DNA from: Azospirillaceae bacterium
GTDB taxonomy: Bacteria; Pseudomonadota; Alphaproteobacteria; Azospirillales; Azospirillaceae
Assembly (NCBI GenBank): GCA_028283825.1
Contig: JAPWJW010000001.1
Span: 496,001 to 560,000 of the forward strand
Direction of reading: 5' to 3'
Length of the DNA: 64,000 nt
Of the stretch, positions 8,029-17,802 are shown in pieces (position 1 is the stretch's first letter; the number at the start of each line of letters is the position of its first letter). The position numbers and the translations under genes are program-made. The notes under the pieces were generated by a model, which was given only the letters and a program-made list of their open reading frames with translations, had not been told where the DNA came from and searched no databases.

Positions 8029-11000
8029 ATGTTTCCGCCCCCTTCATCGCCCGGCCGATCGCCACCACGCTGCTGGCGATCGGCATCGTGCTGGTGGGCG
8101 TCCTGGGCTATCAGGCCCTACCGGTGTCATCGTTGCCGGAAGTGGACTTCCCCGTCATCCAGGTGACGACCCAGTTGCCCGGCGCCAGCGCCGACACCAC
8201 GTCCACCCTGATCACGGCCTCGCTGGAACGCCAGCTGGGCCAGATCCCGGGCCTGGACATCATGACGTCCATCTCCAGCTACGGCGTGTCCAACATCACG
8301 CTGCAGTTCGGGCTGGGCCATAATATCGACGACGCGGCGCAGGACGTGCAGGCGGCCATCAACGCCGCCGGCAGCACCCTGCCCAAGACGCTGCCCTATC
8401 CGCCGACATACGCCAAGGTCAACCCGGCCGATCCGCCCATCCTGGCGCTGGCACTGACGTCGGAAACCCTGCCCATCGCCAGCCTGTCGGACACCGCCGA
8501 TGGCCTGCTGGCGCAGAAGCTGAGCCAGGTGACCGGCGTGGGCCGCGTCACGGTGCAGGGCAACCAGCGCCCCGCCATCCGCATCCAGATCCAGCCCGAC
8601 CGCCTGGCGGCCTACAGCCTGAGCCTGGAGGATGTGCGCACCGCCCTGACCAAGGCCAACGTCAACCAGGCCAAGGGCAGCTTCGACGGTGCCGCCCAGG
8701 CCTACACCATCACCGCCAACGACCAGATCGAAAAGGCGGAGGCGTATTCCGACGTCATCATCACCTACAAGAACAACGCACCGGTCCACCTGCGCGACAT
8801 CGGCGTGGTGACGCGCGGCCTGGAGAATTCCAAGGTCGGCGCCTGGTTCAACGGCAAGCAGGGCGTGCTGCTGGACGTGCAGCGCCAGCCCGGCGCCAAC
8901 ATCGTGGAAACCGCCGACCGCCTGAAGCTGAAGCTGAAGGAATTGCAGGCGGCCTTGCCCGCCGGCATCAAGCTGACCATCGTCGCCGACCGCACCGCCA
9001 CCATCCGCGCCAGCGTCACCGACGTGCAGCAGACGCTGGTGCTGACCACCGTGCTGGTGGTGCTGGTCATCCTGGCCTTCCTGCGCAGCCCGCGGGCCAC
9101 CATCATCCCGGCCGTGGCCCTGCCCCTGTCGCTGATCGTCACCTTCGGCGTCATGGCGCTGTGCGGCTTCAGCCTGGACAACCTGTCGCTCATGGCCCTG
9201 ACCATCGGCACCGGCTTCGTCGTCGATGACGCCATCGTCATGATCGAGAACGTCATCCGCTACATCGAGGCGGGGGAGGCACCGCTGCCCGCCGCCTACA
9301 AGGGCGCCAAGCAGATCGGCTTCACCGTCATCTCGCTGACCGTGTCCCTGATCGCGGTGTTCATCCCGCTGCTGTTCATGACCGGCATCATCGGCCGGCT
9401 GTTCCGCGAATTCTCGCTGACCCTGACCATCGCCGTGGTGGCCTCGGCCGTGGTGTCGCTGACCGTCACGCCCATGATGTGCGGCCGCCTGCTGAAGTCC
9501 CATGCCGAGGAGGAGGAGGCACACCGCCGCCACCGCCGCTGGGCCCGCTATTCGCCGTTGGAATGGACCGAGACGGCGTTCAACTGGATGCTGAAGGGCT
9601 ACGAACGCACCCTGGCCGTGGTCATGCGCTTCCAGTTCCTGACCCTGCTGGTGGCCATCGGCACCCTGGTGCTGACCATCGTGCTGTACCTGTGGATGCC
9701 CAAGGGCTTCCTGCCCAGCCAGGACACCGGCATCCTGGCGGTGACGGTGGACGGCGACCAGGACGCCTCGTTCGCGTCCATGTCCCGGTTGCAGCACCAG
9801 GTGTCGGACATCATCGCCGCCGACCCCGACGTGGTGTCGGTGACCAGCTTCGCCGGCGCCAGCACCGTCAACCCCACCCCCAACACCGCCCATCTGTCCG
9901 TGGGCCTGAAGCCGCGCGACGACCGCACGGCCTCGGCCGATGTCATCGCCGTGCGGCTGAGCCGCAAGCTGCAAGGCGTGCAGGGCGACGTCTACGTCCA
10001 GTCGGTGCAGGACATCCAGATCGGCGCCCGCGCCAGCCGGACCCAGTACCAGTACACGCTGGCGGACGCCGACGGTGTGGAACTGGCGGAATGGACGCCC
10101 AAGCTGGTGGCCAAGCTGCGCGCCTTGCCGCAGTTCCGCGACGTGGCCAGCGACCAGCAGACCAATGGCCGCGAGGTCACCCTGACCGTTGATCGCGACC
10201 TGGCGTCCCGCCTGGGCGTCAGCATCCAGAGCATCGACGACGTGCTGTACGACGCCTTCGGCCAACGCCAGGTGTCCACCATCTACGCCCAAGCCAACCA
10301 GTACCGCGTGGTGCTGGAGGTGCCGGACAAGATGCAGGCCTCGCCCGAGGCGTTGGGCCGGCTGTACGTGCCCAGCACCGGCGGCCCGGTGTCGGTGAAC
10401 GCGGTGGCGCAGAGCACCCAGGTCACCACCAACACCCAGGTGCCGCTGAGTTCGCTGGTCCACATCTCCACCACCAACACCGCCCTGACCGTCAACCACC
10501 AGGCCCAGTTCCCGGCGCTGACCGTGACCTTCAACCTGGCGGAAGGGGTGTCCCTGGGCGAGGCGGTGGAGGCCGTCACCCAGGCGGAGCAGGAGATCGG
10601 CATTCCCGACACGGTCACCGGCTCCTTCGCCGGCGACGCCGCGGAATTCCAGACCTCCATCGCCAGCGAGCCGTGGCTGATCGCCGCCGCGGTGGTGACC
10701 ATCTACATCGTGCTGGGCGTGCTGTACGAGAGCATCATCCATCCGGTGACCATCCTGTCGACCCTGCCGTCGGCCGGCATCGGCGCCCTGCTGGCCCTGT
10801 GGCTGACCGGCAACGACCTGTCGCTGGTGGCCCTGATCGGCATCGTGCTGCTGATGGGCATCGTCAAGAAGAACGCCATCATGATGATCGACTTCGCCAT
10901 CGAGGCGGAGCGGGTGGAAGGCAAGTCCCCCCACGACGCCATCGTGGAGGCGTGCCTGCTGCGGTTCCGGCCCATCATGATGACCACCATGGCGGCCCTG

Positions 11001-11240
11001 CTGGGCGCCCTGCCCCTGGCGCTGGAACACGGCACGGGGTCGGAACTGCGCCGGCCGCTGGGCATCACCATCGTCGGCGGCCTGATCCTGTCGCAGATGC
11101 TGACCCTGTACACCACGCCGGTCATCTACCTGTACATGGAACGCCTGCGCGCCTGGGTGGCCCGGCGCCTGGGCGGGCCGTCGCATGACGCCCCGCACGA
11201 TGGTGACCAGCCCCCGGCCCTGACCGGCCTGGCGGATTGA
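8025..11240 (+). CDS. mdtB: RND efflux pump subunit (MdtB/MuxB-like)
   Basis: 1071 residues, usual length for the HAE1 RND family. The N-terminus MNVSAPFIARPIATTLL is typical. Twelve membrane helices flank two large periplasmic loops. The TM4 proton-relay pair is present in GFVVDDAIVMIEN. It should assemble with the next gene product into a mixed trimer using proton motive force to export drugs, bile-salt-like compounds or flavonoids. Its start overlaps mdtA by four bases and mdtC follows by 13 bp. Residues after about 1045 form an Asp/Pro-rich tail. The B versus C assignment is by order and resemblance. Confidence 0.92.
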   Translation: MNVSAPFIARPIATTLLAIGIVLVGVLGYQALPVSSLPEVDFPVIQVTTQLPGASADTTSTLITASLERQLGQIPGLDIMTSISSYGVSNITLQFGLGHNIDDAAQDVQAAINAAGSTLPKTLPYPPTYAKVNPADPPILALALTSETLPIASLSDTADGLLAQKLSQVTGVGRVTVQGNQRPAIRIQIQPDRLAAYSLSLEDVRTALTKANVNQAKGSFDGAAQAYTITANDQIEKAEAYSDVIITYKNNAPVHLRDIGVVTRGLENSKVGAWFNGKQGVLLDVQRQPGANIVETADRLKLKLKELQAALPAGIKLTIVADRTATIRASVTDVQQTLVLTTVLVVLVILAFLRSPRATIIPAVALPLSLIVTFGVMALCGFSLDNLSLMALTIGTGFVVDDAIVMIENVIRYIEAGEAPLPAAYKGAKQIGFTVISLTVSLIAVFIPLLFMTGIIGRLFREFSLTLTIAVVASAVVSLTVTPMMCGRLLKSHAEEEEAHRRHRRWARYSPLEWTETAFNWMLKGYERTLAVVMRFQFLTLLVAIGTLVLTIVLYLWMPKGFLPSQDTGILAVTVDGDQDASFASMSRLQHQVSDIIAADPDVVSVTSFAGASTVNPTPNTAHLSVGLKPRDDRTASADVIAVRLSRKLQGVQGDVYVQSVQDIQIGARASRTQYQYTLADADGVELAEWTPKLVAKLRALPQFRDVASDQQTNGREVTLTVDRDLASRLGVSIQSIDDVLYDAFGQRQVSTIYAQANQYRVVLEVPDKMQASPEALGRLYVPSTGGPVSVNAVAQSTQVTTNTQVPLSSLVHISTTNTALTVNHQAQFPALTVTFNLAEGVSLGEAVEAVTQAEQEIGIPDTVTGSFAGDAAEFQTSIASEPWLIAAAVVTIYIVLGVLYESIIHPVTILSTLPSAGIGALLALWLTGNDLSLVALIGIVLLMGIVKKNAIMMIDFAIEAERVEGKSPHDAIVEACLLRFRPIMMTTMAALLGALPLALEHGTGSELRRPLGITIVGGLILSQMLTLYTTPVIYLYMERLRAWVARRLGGPSHDAPHDGDQPPALTGLAD

Positions 11241-11253
11241 GGGGTTCAGCCGC

Positions 11254-14200
11254 ATGAGCATTTCCGAACCCTTCATCCGCCGCCCCGTCGGCACGGCCTT
11301 GCTGGCCATCGGGCTGGCGCTGGTGGGGGCGGTGGCGTACGCCTTCCTGCCGGTGGCGTCGCTGCCCAACACCGACATGCCCATCATCTTCATCCAGGCC
11401 AAGGAATCGGGGGCCGACCCCGTGACCATGGCCGCGACGGTGACCGCCCCCCTGGAACGCCATCTGGGGGAGATCGCCGGCGTCAACGAGATGACGTCCA
11501 GCACCTCGCTGGGCAGCAGCACCATCATCCTGCAGTTCGACATCAACCGCCCGGTGACGGACGCCGCCCGCGACGTGCAGGCGGCCATCAACGCCGCGGC
11601 GTCGGACCTGCCCACCGGCCTGACCACCCAGCCCACCTTCCGCAAGGCCAACCCCAGCGGCCGGCCCATCATGACCCTGGCGTTGACGTCCAAGACGCTG
11701 ACCAACCAGGCCATCTTCGACGCCGCCGACGGCATCCTGGCCCAGCGCCTGTCGCAGATCGACGGCGTGGCGCAGGCGTCCGCCGCCGGTGGCGAGAAGT
11801 CCGCCATCCGCGTGCAGGTCGATACCGACGCCCTGGCCGCCCGCAAGATCAGCCTGGCCGACATCAGCACCGCCATCACCAGCGCCAACGTCAGCCAGGC
11901 GGTGGGCACCATGGACGGCGCCGACACGCTGATGACGGTCAACACCAACGACAGCATGCTGAAGGCCCAGGACTACCGCGACCTGGTGGTGCGCACCGCC
12001 ACCGGCACCGTCTTCCGCCTGGGCGACGTGGCGACCGTGCTGAACAGTTCGGAGAATATCCGCCAGGCCGGCTGGTTCGGCACCTCGCCGGCCGTGCTGG
12101 TCTCCGTCCTGAAGCAGCCGGGCGCCAACGTCATCAAGACGGTGGACCTGATCAAGGCGGAACTGCCGCAGATCCAGAAGTGGCTGCCGCCCGGCATCGA
12201 AATCCACGTGGTGAACGACCAGACCACCACCATCCGCGCCAGCGTGGACGACGTGCAGGTCACCATGCTGATCTCCATCGCCCTGGTGATCCTGGTGGTG
12301 GGCCTGTTCCTGCGCCGCCTGGCGCCCACCCTGGCCGCCGCCACCGCCGTGCCCCTGTCGTTGGCCGGCACCTTCGCCATCATGTGGCTGCTGGACTACA
12401 GCATGGACAACCTGTCGCTGATGGCCCTGACCATCAGCGTCGGTTTCGTGGTCGATGACGCCATCGTCATGCTGGAAAACGCCGTCCGCCACCGCGAGAT
12501 GGGCAAGCCGCCCCTGCAGGCCGCCTTGGACGGCGCGCGGGAGATCGGCTTCACCATCGTGTCCATGACCCTGTCGCTGGTGGCCGTGTTCGTGCCCATC
12601 ATCTTCATGGGCGGGCTGGCCGGCCGGCTGTTCCACGAATTCGCCATGACCCTGACCGGCGCCATCCTGGTGTCGGGCATCGTGTCCGTCACCCTGACGC
12701 CCATGATGTCCGCCCGGTTCATGGACCACAAGGAACGGCCGCCCAACTGGGCCGACCGCTGGGTGGGCGGCCCGCTGGACGCCGTCACCAACGTCTACAT
12801 GGATGGGCTGGGCTGGGTGCTGCGCCACCGCGTCTTCATGCTGTTCGTGGCGATCGGCACCATCTTCCTGACCATCTGGCTGTACACTGTGGTGCCCAAG
12901 GGCGGCTTCCCGCAGCAGGACACCGGCCTGCTGCGCGGCAGCGTCCGCGCCTCGGCCGACACCTCGTTCCAGACCATGCAGCGCCGCATGCAGGAGGTGG
13001 TGAAGATCATCGCCGCCGATCCGGCGGTGGATGTCATCGGCGGCACCACCGGCAGCGGCGGCGGCGGCCCGGGCAGCACGTCCGCCAACACGGGCAGCAT
13101 GACCATCTCGCTGAAGCCGCGGGACCAGCGCGACGTGACGGCCGACCAGGTCATCGCCCGCCTGCGGCCCAAGTTCGCCCGGATGGAGGCCTTGCAGGTC
13201 TTCCTGCAATCCGAACAGGATTTGCGTTTCGGCGGCCGCAGCAGCGATTCGCAATTCCAGGTGTCGCTGCTGTCAGACAACCTGGAGGACCTGTATGAGT
13301 GGACACCCAAGCTGGTGGCCAAGCTGAAGGAAGTGCCGGACTACTTCCAGGACGTCAGTTCCGACCAGGACAAGGCAGGATTGGACGCCAAGGTCGTCAT
13401 CGACCGCGACATGGCGTCCCGCCTGGATCTGACGCCGTCGGACGTGGACGCGGCCCTGGGCAACGCCTTCAGCCAGAAGCAGGTCAGCACCCTGTACGGC
13501 GTGCGCAACCAGTACCACGTGGTGCTGGAGGCCAAGCCCAGCCAGCAGGCGGGGCCCGAGGATCTGGTCCGCACCTATGTGAAATCGACCACCGCCGGCA
13601 TGATCCCGCTATCGACCTTCGCCAAGGTGAAGGTGCAGGACTCGCCCCTGTCGGTCACCCACGACGGCCAGTACCCCTCCGCCACCCTCAGCTTCAACCT
13701 GGCCGACGGCATCGCCCAGGTGGACGCGCTGGCCCGTGCCCAGCAGGCGGTGACGGAACTGGCCATGCCCGCCAGCATGCGGGTGGAAGTGGGCGGCATC
13801 GCCAAGATCTTCCAGCAGCAGAACCAGGGCCAGCCGCTGCTGATCGTGGCGGCGCTGGTCACGATCTACATCGTGCTGGGCATGCTGTATGAAAGCTGGG
13901 CCCAGCCCATCACCATCCTATCCACCCTGCCATCCGCCGGCATCGGCGCCCTGCTGGCCATGCTGGTCACCGACACGGAACTGTCGATGATCTCCTTCAT
14001 CGGCATCATCCTGCTGATGGGCATCGTCAAGAAGAACGCCATCATGCTGGTGGATTTCGCCCTGGCGGCGGAACGCATCCGCGGCCTGGCGCCGGTGGAG
14101 GCCATCACCGAGGCCTGCCGTGAGCGTTTCCGCCCCATCACCATGACCACGCTGACGGCCCTGCTGGGCGCCGTTCCGCTGGCCATCGGCGGCGGCACCG

Positions 14201-14370
14201 GCGGCGAATTGCGCCAGCCGCTGGGCATCGCCCTGGTGGGCGGCCTGCTGCTGTCGCAGTTCATCACCCTGTACACCACGCCGGTGATCTACCTGGCGCT
14301 GCGGCCCCGGCAGAAGAAGCCGAAGCTGTCACGCCTGCACGCCGCCATGGTGGGCGTGCCCCGGTCCTGA
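11254..14370 (+). CDS. mdtC: RND efflux pump subunit (MdtC/MuxC-like)
   Basis: 1038 residues starting MSISEPFIRRPVGTALL. The TM4 aspartates are present in GFVVDDAIVMLEN, and the periplasmic domain has a glycine-rich loop (TGSGGGGPGS). It is the second RND subunit of a heteromeric pump with the preceding gene, 13 bp upstream. It is followed at once by a strong terminator, so the operon contains no outer-membrane factor. The pump must borrow a channel; the OMF gene at 20209-21741 is a plausible partner, though this is inference. Confidence 0.92.
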   Translation: MSISEPFIRRPVGTALLAIGLALVGAVAYAFLPVASLPNTDMPIIFIQAKESGADPVTMAATVTAPLERHLGEIAGVNEMTSSTSLGSSTIILQFDINRPVTDAARDVQAAINAAASDLPTGLTTQPTFRKANPSGRPIMTLALTSKTLTNQAIFDAADGILAQRLSQIDGVAQASAAGGEKSAIRVQVDTDALAARKISLADISTAITSANVSQAVGTMDGADTLMTVNTNDSMLKAQDYRDLVVRTATGTVFRLGDVATVLNSSENIRQAGWFGTSPAVLVSVLKQPGANVIKTVDLIKAELPQIQKWLPPGIEIHVVNDQTTTIRASVDDVQVTMLISIALVILVVGLFLRRLAPTLAAATAVPLSLAGTFAIMWLLDYSMDNLSLMALTISVGFVVDDAIVMLENAVRHREMGKPPLQAALDGAREIGFTIVSMTLSLVAVFVPIIFMGGLAGRLFHEFAMTLTGAILVSGIVSVTLTPMMSARFMDHKERPPNWADRWVGGPLDAVTNVYMDGLGWVLRHRVFMLFVAIGTIFLTIWLYTVVPKGGFPQQDTGLLRGSVRASADTSFQTMQRRMQEVVKIIAADPAVDVIGGTTGSGGGGPGSTSANTGSMTISLKPRDQRDVTADQVIARLRPKFARMEALQVFLQSEQDLRFGGRSSDSQFQVSLLSDNLEDLYEWTPKLVAKLKEVPDYFQDVSSDQDKAGLDAKVVIDRDMASRLDLTPSDVDAALGNAFSQKQVSTLYGVRNQYHVVLEAKPSQQAGPEDLVRTYVKSTTAGMIPLSTFAKVKVQDSPLSVTHDGQYPSATLSFNLADGIAQVDALARAQQAVTELAMPASMRVEVGGIAKIFQQQNQGQPLLIVAALVTIYIVLGMLYESWAQPITILSTLPSAGIGALLAMLVTDTELSMISFIGIILLMGIVKKNAIMLVDFALAAERIRGLAPVEAITEACRERFRPITMTTLTALLGAVPLAIGGGTGGELRQPLGIALVGGLLLSQFITLYTTPVIYLALRPRQKKPKLSRLHAAMVGVPRS

Positions 14371-14375
14371 AGAAA

Positions 14376-14407
14376 ACCCCGCCGGATCGCTCCGGCGGGT
14401 TTTTTTA
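14376..14407 (+). terminator. Rho-independent terminator after the mdtABC-like operon
   Basis: GC-rich stem CCGCCGGA-TCGC-TCCGGCGG, extended by A/T pairs and followed by seven T residues, six bases after the mdtC stop codon. Confidence 0.93.
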
Positions 14408-14415
14408 ATTTGTTC

Positions 14416-14547
14416 CCTCAGGCGCCGGGCGCCGGCATCCGCCGGCTTGGCTCATCCTCGATTTCCAGTCCGCCCAGGCTCCCCGGAAATCTCCGGCGGC
14501 CGCAGTCGCGGCCTATAATGGCATGAGTCAAAACTCATGCCGCTGGC
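14416..14547 (+). repeat. Dispersed palindromic repeat, family 1, copy B
   Basis: Core from CCTCAGGCGCCGGGCGCC through GCGGCCTATAA, then a trailing hairpin GGCATGAGT-CAAA-ACTCATGCC (14520-14541). It fills the space between the mdtC terminator and the end of the convergent methyltransferase gene. Confidence 0.8.
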
Positions 14548-14548
14548 A

Positions 14549-15457
14549 CTACGAAGCCACCAGTGACCAGTCCGACGGTTCCCACAGCACGTCGCGGCTG
14601 GTCACCCCTTCCACCGCGAACAGCAGGGTGCCGGTGGCACCGCCGCACGGGTGATAACCGTGCAGCGCCAAAGTGGCCGGCAGGTCGAAGGCCCAGCGCG
14701 TGCTGCGCCGCCGCTCCACCACGATCAGCCGGGGGCGCAAGGCCGGGGGGGCGGCCTGCAGGAAGGGGATCAGCGCCATGTCGGCGCCGGCCTTGAAACC
14801 CAGGCGCAGCACGTCGACACGGGTAAGCCCCGCCTCTTCCACCAGCGTCAGCAGCGGCCGGGCGCGCGTCAGCGCCGGCGGCGGCGCGTCCCAGGCCGCC
14901 GGTGCCCGGGAGAATGTCTTGGAGGGCAGGATCACGTCGTCGCACGCCGGCCCCACCGCGCTGTCCAGCAAGCTCACGGTCGCGGCCAGCGGGTTCAGCG
15001 CCAGGTTGACGGCCAGGCGGTGGCGGGTGGCGGCGTTGGGTTCCACCGCCACCACCCGGCCCGGCGCGTCCAGATGGCGGGCGGCGGCCAGGGTGTGCAG
15101 CCCGGTGCCGGCACCGACATCCACGAACACGCCGTCGGACGGCAGGACGGCGGCGATACGGGCCCGAACCTGTGCGGCCGAGCGGGGCAACGCCAACTGG
15201 CGCCGGTCATCGGCATGGGCGCGGACATGCAGGCGCCGCCGCAGGCCATCCATCGTCACGTCGATGACGGAACCGTACAGCCATGGCACCGCGCGGCGCA
15301 CCACCGGGCCCAGCAGCCGCCCGCCCAGGCGCCCGGTCCCCAGGGCCAGCAGCAGGGACGGCAGGCCGCCCGGGCTGTGCCGTCCAAAGGCGTCGCCGCC
15401 CGTCAGCGTCCCCGTGGACGAATGGTGGTCCGTAGCGTTCGCGGCGATGGCGGTCAT
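14549..15457 (-). CDS. FkbM-family SAM-dependent methyltransferase
   Basis: 302 residues from ATG 15457, preferred over ATG 15466 because GAGGG then sits ten bases upstream instead of one. The SAM-binding motif I is VFVDVGAGTGLHTL and motif II is VVAVEPNAATRHRLAVNL, both FkbM-like. The later motif that is normally IDxEGxE reads VDVLRLGFKAGAD here, so the usual acidic residues are replaced. It probably O-methylates a sugar or other small substrate in the cytoplasm. It is divergent from the two-component system and separated from it by about 190 bp. Family assignment fairly safe; substrate unknown. Confidence 0.8.
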   Translation of the reverse strand: MTAIAANATDHHSSTGTLTGGDAFGRHSPGGLPSLLLALGTGRLGGRLLGPVVRRAVPWLYGSVIDVTMDGLRRRLHVRAHADDRRQLALPRSAAQVRARIAAVLPSDGVFVDVGAGTGLHTLAAARHLDAPGRVVAVEPNAATRHRLAVNLALNPLAATVSLLDSAVGPACDDVILPSKTFSRAPAAWDAPPPALTRARPLLTLVEEAGLTRVDVLRLGFKAGADMALIPFLQAAPPALRPRLIVVERRRSTRWAFDLPATLALHGYHPCGGATGTLLFAVEGVTSRDVLWEPSDWSLVAS

Positions 15458-15575
15458 GACGGGCATACCCTCGGTTGATCAGCGCGTGGCAACAATGGCA
15501 CAGTCAAGCTGACGTCTTGCTGACGCGCGGCGGGTGGACCGCAACCCCGCCTTCCGCGCAAAATCCGCCCGGTTT

Positions 15576-15606
15576 TCGACAGGCGGGACCGGTTGGCGCG
15601 TATACT
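15576..15606 (+). promoter_or_regulatory. Putative promoter of the two-component operon
   Basis: A TATACT hexamer at 15601-15606 is preceded by TCGACA at 15576-15581 with 19-bp spacing. This would give a leader of about 40 nt before the response-regulator ATG at 15651. The spacing is longer than ideal. Confidence 0.35.
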
Positions 15607-15650
15607 AACCTCTGCCGCCCGCAGTGGGCGTCCGTTCAGGGAAGGGGCCG

Positions 15651-16322
15651 ATGCGGCTTTTGTTGGTTGAGGATGAACGGGATCTGCGGACCCTGACCGC
15701 CGATCACCTGGCGCGAATCGGCTTCACCGTCGATGCCTGCGGCAGCCTGGAAGAAGCGGACGATTACATCTCCACGGCCGATTACGACGCCCTGATCCTG
15801 GACCGACGCCTGCCGGACGGCGACAGCGTCAGCCTGGTGCGCCGCCTGCGCAGCCACCGGCGCAAGGTTCCCATCCTGATGCTGACGGCCCGGTCCACCC
15901 TGGATGACCGGATCGAGGGCCTGGACGCCGGCGCCGACGATTACCTGGTGAAGCCCTTCGACCTGGGTGAACTGGCGGCGCGGCTGCGCGCCCTGCTGCG
16001 CCGGCCGGGCGGCGTCATCGGCACGGTGCTGGAATGCGGCAACCTTTCCTTTGACAGCGCTGCCCGCAATGCCAGCATTGCCAGCGCCCCGTTGGGCCTG
16101 ACCGCCCGCGAACTGGCGCTGCTGGAGGTGCTGTTGCGCAAGGTGGACCAGGTGGTGACCAAGGCGCAGATCGACAGCGCCCTCTATGGTTTCGGCAATG
16201 AGGCGACCGACAACGCGGTGGAGGCCCTGGTATCCCGCCTGCGCCGCAAGCTGAGCGCCGCCGAGGCCACGGCCGGCATCATCACCATGCGCGGCCTGGG
16301 TTATATGATGAGCGCCTCGTGA
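15651..16322 (+). CDS. OmpR/PhoP-family response regulator
   Basis: 223 residues from ATG 15651, chosen for the GGAAGGGG just upstream and because MRLLLVEDE is the normal family start; an upstream in-frame ATG at 15624 adds nine unusual residues. The receiver domain (1-115) has the acidic pair E7/D8, phosphoacceptor D51 (YDALILD) and K in LVKPF. The winged-helix DNA-binding domain (about 130-220) ends GLGYMM. It is translationally coupled to the sensor kinase (GTGA overlap). The target is unknown; the nearby mdtABC pump is a possible regulon member, but this is a guess from position. Confidence 0.95.
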   Translation: MRLLLVEDERDLRTLTADHLARIGFTVDACGSLEEADDYISTADYDALILDRRLPDGDSVSLVRRLRSHRRKVPILMLTARSTLDDRIEGLDAGADDYLVKPFDLGELAARLRALLRRPGGVIGTVLECGNLSFDSAARNASIASAPLGLTARELALLEVLLRKVDQVVTKAQIDSALYGFGNEATDNAVEALVSRLRRKLSAAEATAGIITMRGLGYMMSAS

Positions 16323-17683
16323 CCCCTGCGCTGATCAAGATATGGCGCCACCGGTCGTTGCAGGGGCGGCTGGCCTGGCGCCTGGGCCTGTTGTTCCTGG
16401 CTTCGGTCGCCCTGGGCATCCTGCCCCTGGTGGTGCGGCTGGAGGAGGCGGGCACCGTCGTCCAGCGCAAGGTCCTGCGTGGCCAGGCCAATGAGCTGAT
16501 GGTCGCCTTCAAGCGCAATGGCCTGAGCCTGGAGCGCCTGCCCCCGGACCTGGCCAACCGTTATGCCCTGGAGGAGGACGGCGTCATCTACGCCGTGTGG
16601 GACCAGCACGGCCGGCTGCTGACCCAGTCCCTGCCCCGGGCCGCCAACACCCTGCGCGACGCCCTGAACCAGGCGGAGGACGAATATTTCTTCCGCCCGC
16701 AGGGGGAACCGGAACGGTACGGCCTGGGCACGCCCTTCAAGCTGGGCGACGCCACCCTGACCCTGGCGGTGGGCCAGTCCCCCACCGCCGACCAGAAGAT
16801 CATCAACGGCCTGCTGGACGAATTCGTCCGCGACATCCTGCTGTTCGGCATTCCCGTGGCGCTGATCGCCGCCGCCATCGGCGTCTGGACCATCCGCAGC
16901 AGCCTGACGCCGGTGCAGGAGGTGTCGGCCGAGGCCGCCGCCATCGGCCTGGACCGGCTGGACCAACGGCTGGACGGCAAGAACCTGCCGGCCGAGGTGC
17001 TGCCCCTGGTGGACGCCTTCAACACCGCGCTGACCAGCCTGGAGGGCAGCTTCCGCCACCACCGCCGCTTCATCGCCGACGCCGCCCACCAGCTGCGCAC
17101 GCCCCTGGCCGTGGTCCAGGCCCGCCTGGAAAGCGGGGAGGCCGATATGGCCGCGGTGCGCGCCGACGTGCGCCGCCTGTCGCGCCTGGTGGCCCAGCTT
17201 CTGTCCCTGTCCCGCCTGTCCGGCACGCCCCTGCCCCGCCACGACCAGGTGATGGCGGGCGAATTGGCGGCCGAGGAGCTGGTGGGGCTGGCGCCCCTGA
17301 TCCGGTCGCTGGGCAAGTCCCTGGAGCTGGAGGTGGTGGAGGACTTCCACCTGGTGTGCAACACCGGCGCCGTGGCCGAGGCCCTGCGCAACCTGGTGGA
17401 AAACGCCGTCGCCTATGGCCCCGCCGGCGGCACGGTGGAGGTGCGGGTGGGCCCCGGCCCCATCCTGTCCGTCGCCGACCGCGGCCCGGGATTGCAGGGC
17501 GAGGACCCACTGACCCTGGCGGAGCCGTTCGTGCGCGGTGCCGCCGGCGCCGGCATCACCGGATCCGGCCTGGGCCTGGCCATCGCCATGGAGATCATGC
17601 GCCAGCACGGCGGCCACCTGGCCGCCCGCGACCGCCACGGCGGCGGCGCGCTGTTCAGCCTGTGCTTCGACGCCGCCGCCTGA
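16319..17683 (+). CDS. Sensor histidine kinase (QseC/TctE-like)
   Basis: 454 residues starting at a GTG that overlaps the response-regulator stop. Two membrane helices (about 19-40 and 178-197) enclose a periplasmic sensor of about 140 residues. A HAMP-like linker follows, then HisKA with the phospho-acceptor in HQLRTPLA (His about 258), and the ATPase domain with N-box LRNLVENAV, G1 DRGPG and G2 GSGLGLAI. It senses an unknown periplasmic or membrane signal and phosphorylates the partner regulator. Complete and apparently functional. Confidence 0.95.
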   Translation: MTPALIKIWRHRSLQGRLAWRLGLLFLASVALGILPLVVRLEEAGTVVQRKVLRGQANELMVAFKRNGLSLERLPPDLANRYALEEDGVIYAVWDQHGRLLTQSLPRAANTLRDALNQAEDEYFFRPQGEPERYGLGTPFKLGDATLTLAVGQSPTADQKIINGLLDEFVRDILLFGIPVALIAAAIGVWTIRSSLTPVQEVSAEAAAIGLDRLDQRLDGKNLPAEVLPLVDAFNTALTSLEGSFRHHRRFIADAAHQLRTPLAVVQARLESGEADMAAVRADVRRLSRLVAQLLSLSRLSGTPLPRHDQVMAGELAAEELVGLAPLIRSLGKSLELEVVEDFHLVCNTGAVAEALRNLVENAVAYGPAGGTVEVRVGPGPILSVADRGPGLQGEDPLTLAEPFVRGAAGAGITGSGLGLAIAMEIMRQHGGHLAARDRHGGGALFSLCFDAAA

Positions 17684-17739
17684 ACGTCCGCCTAGCGCGT
17701 TTCGGATATTGCGTTTACTGTTCGTCTGACTCATATCTA

Positions 17740-17788
17740 GAGCAGATCGCGAAAAGGTGGAATCACCTTTGAAGCGTGAATCTGCTCG
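17740..17788. repeat. Nested hairpin of palindromic repeat family 2
   Basis: GAGCAGAT ... ATCTGCTC arms enclose an inner AAAGGTG-GAAT-CACCTTT hairpin. It directly precedes the 144-bp palindromic element and shares its AGAGC boundary. Confidence 0.6.
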
Positions 17789-17802
17789 CGGACAGACTCA
17801 AG

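Noticed and set aside
8127-11957. 1276-residue minus-strand ORF
   Set aside because: Antisense to mdtB and mdtC; shadow of GC-rich third codon positions.
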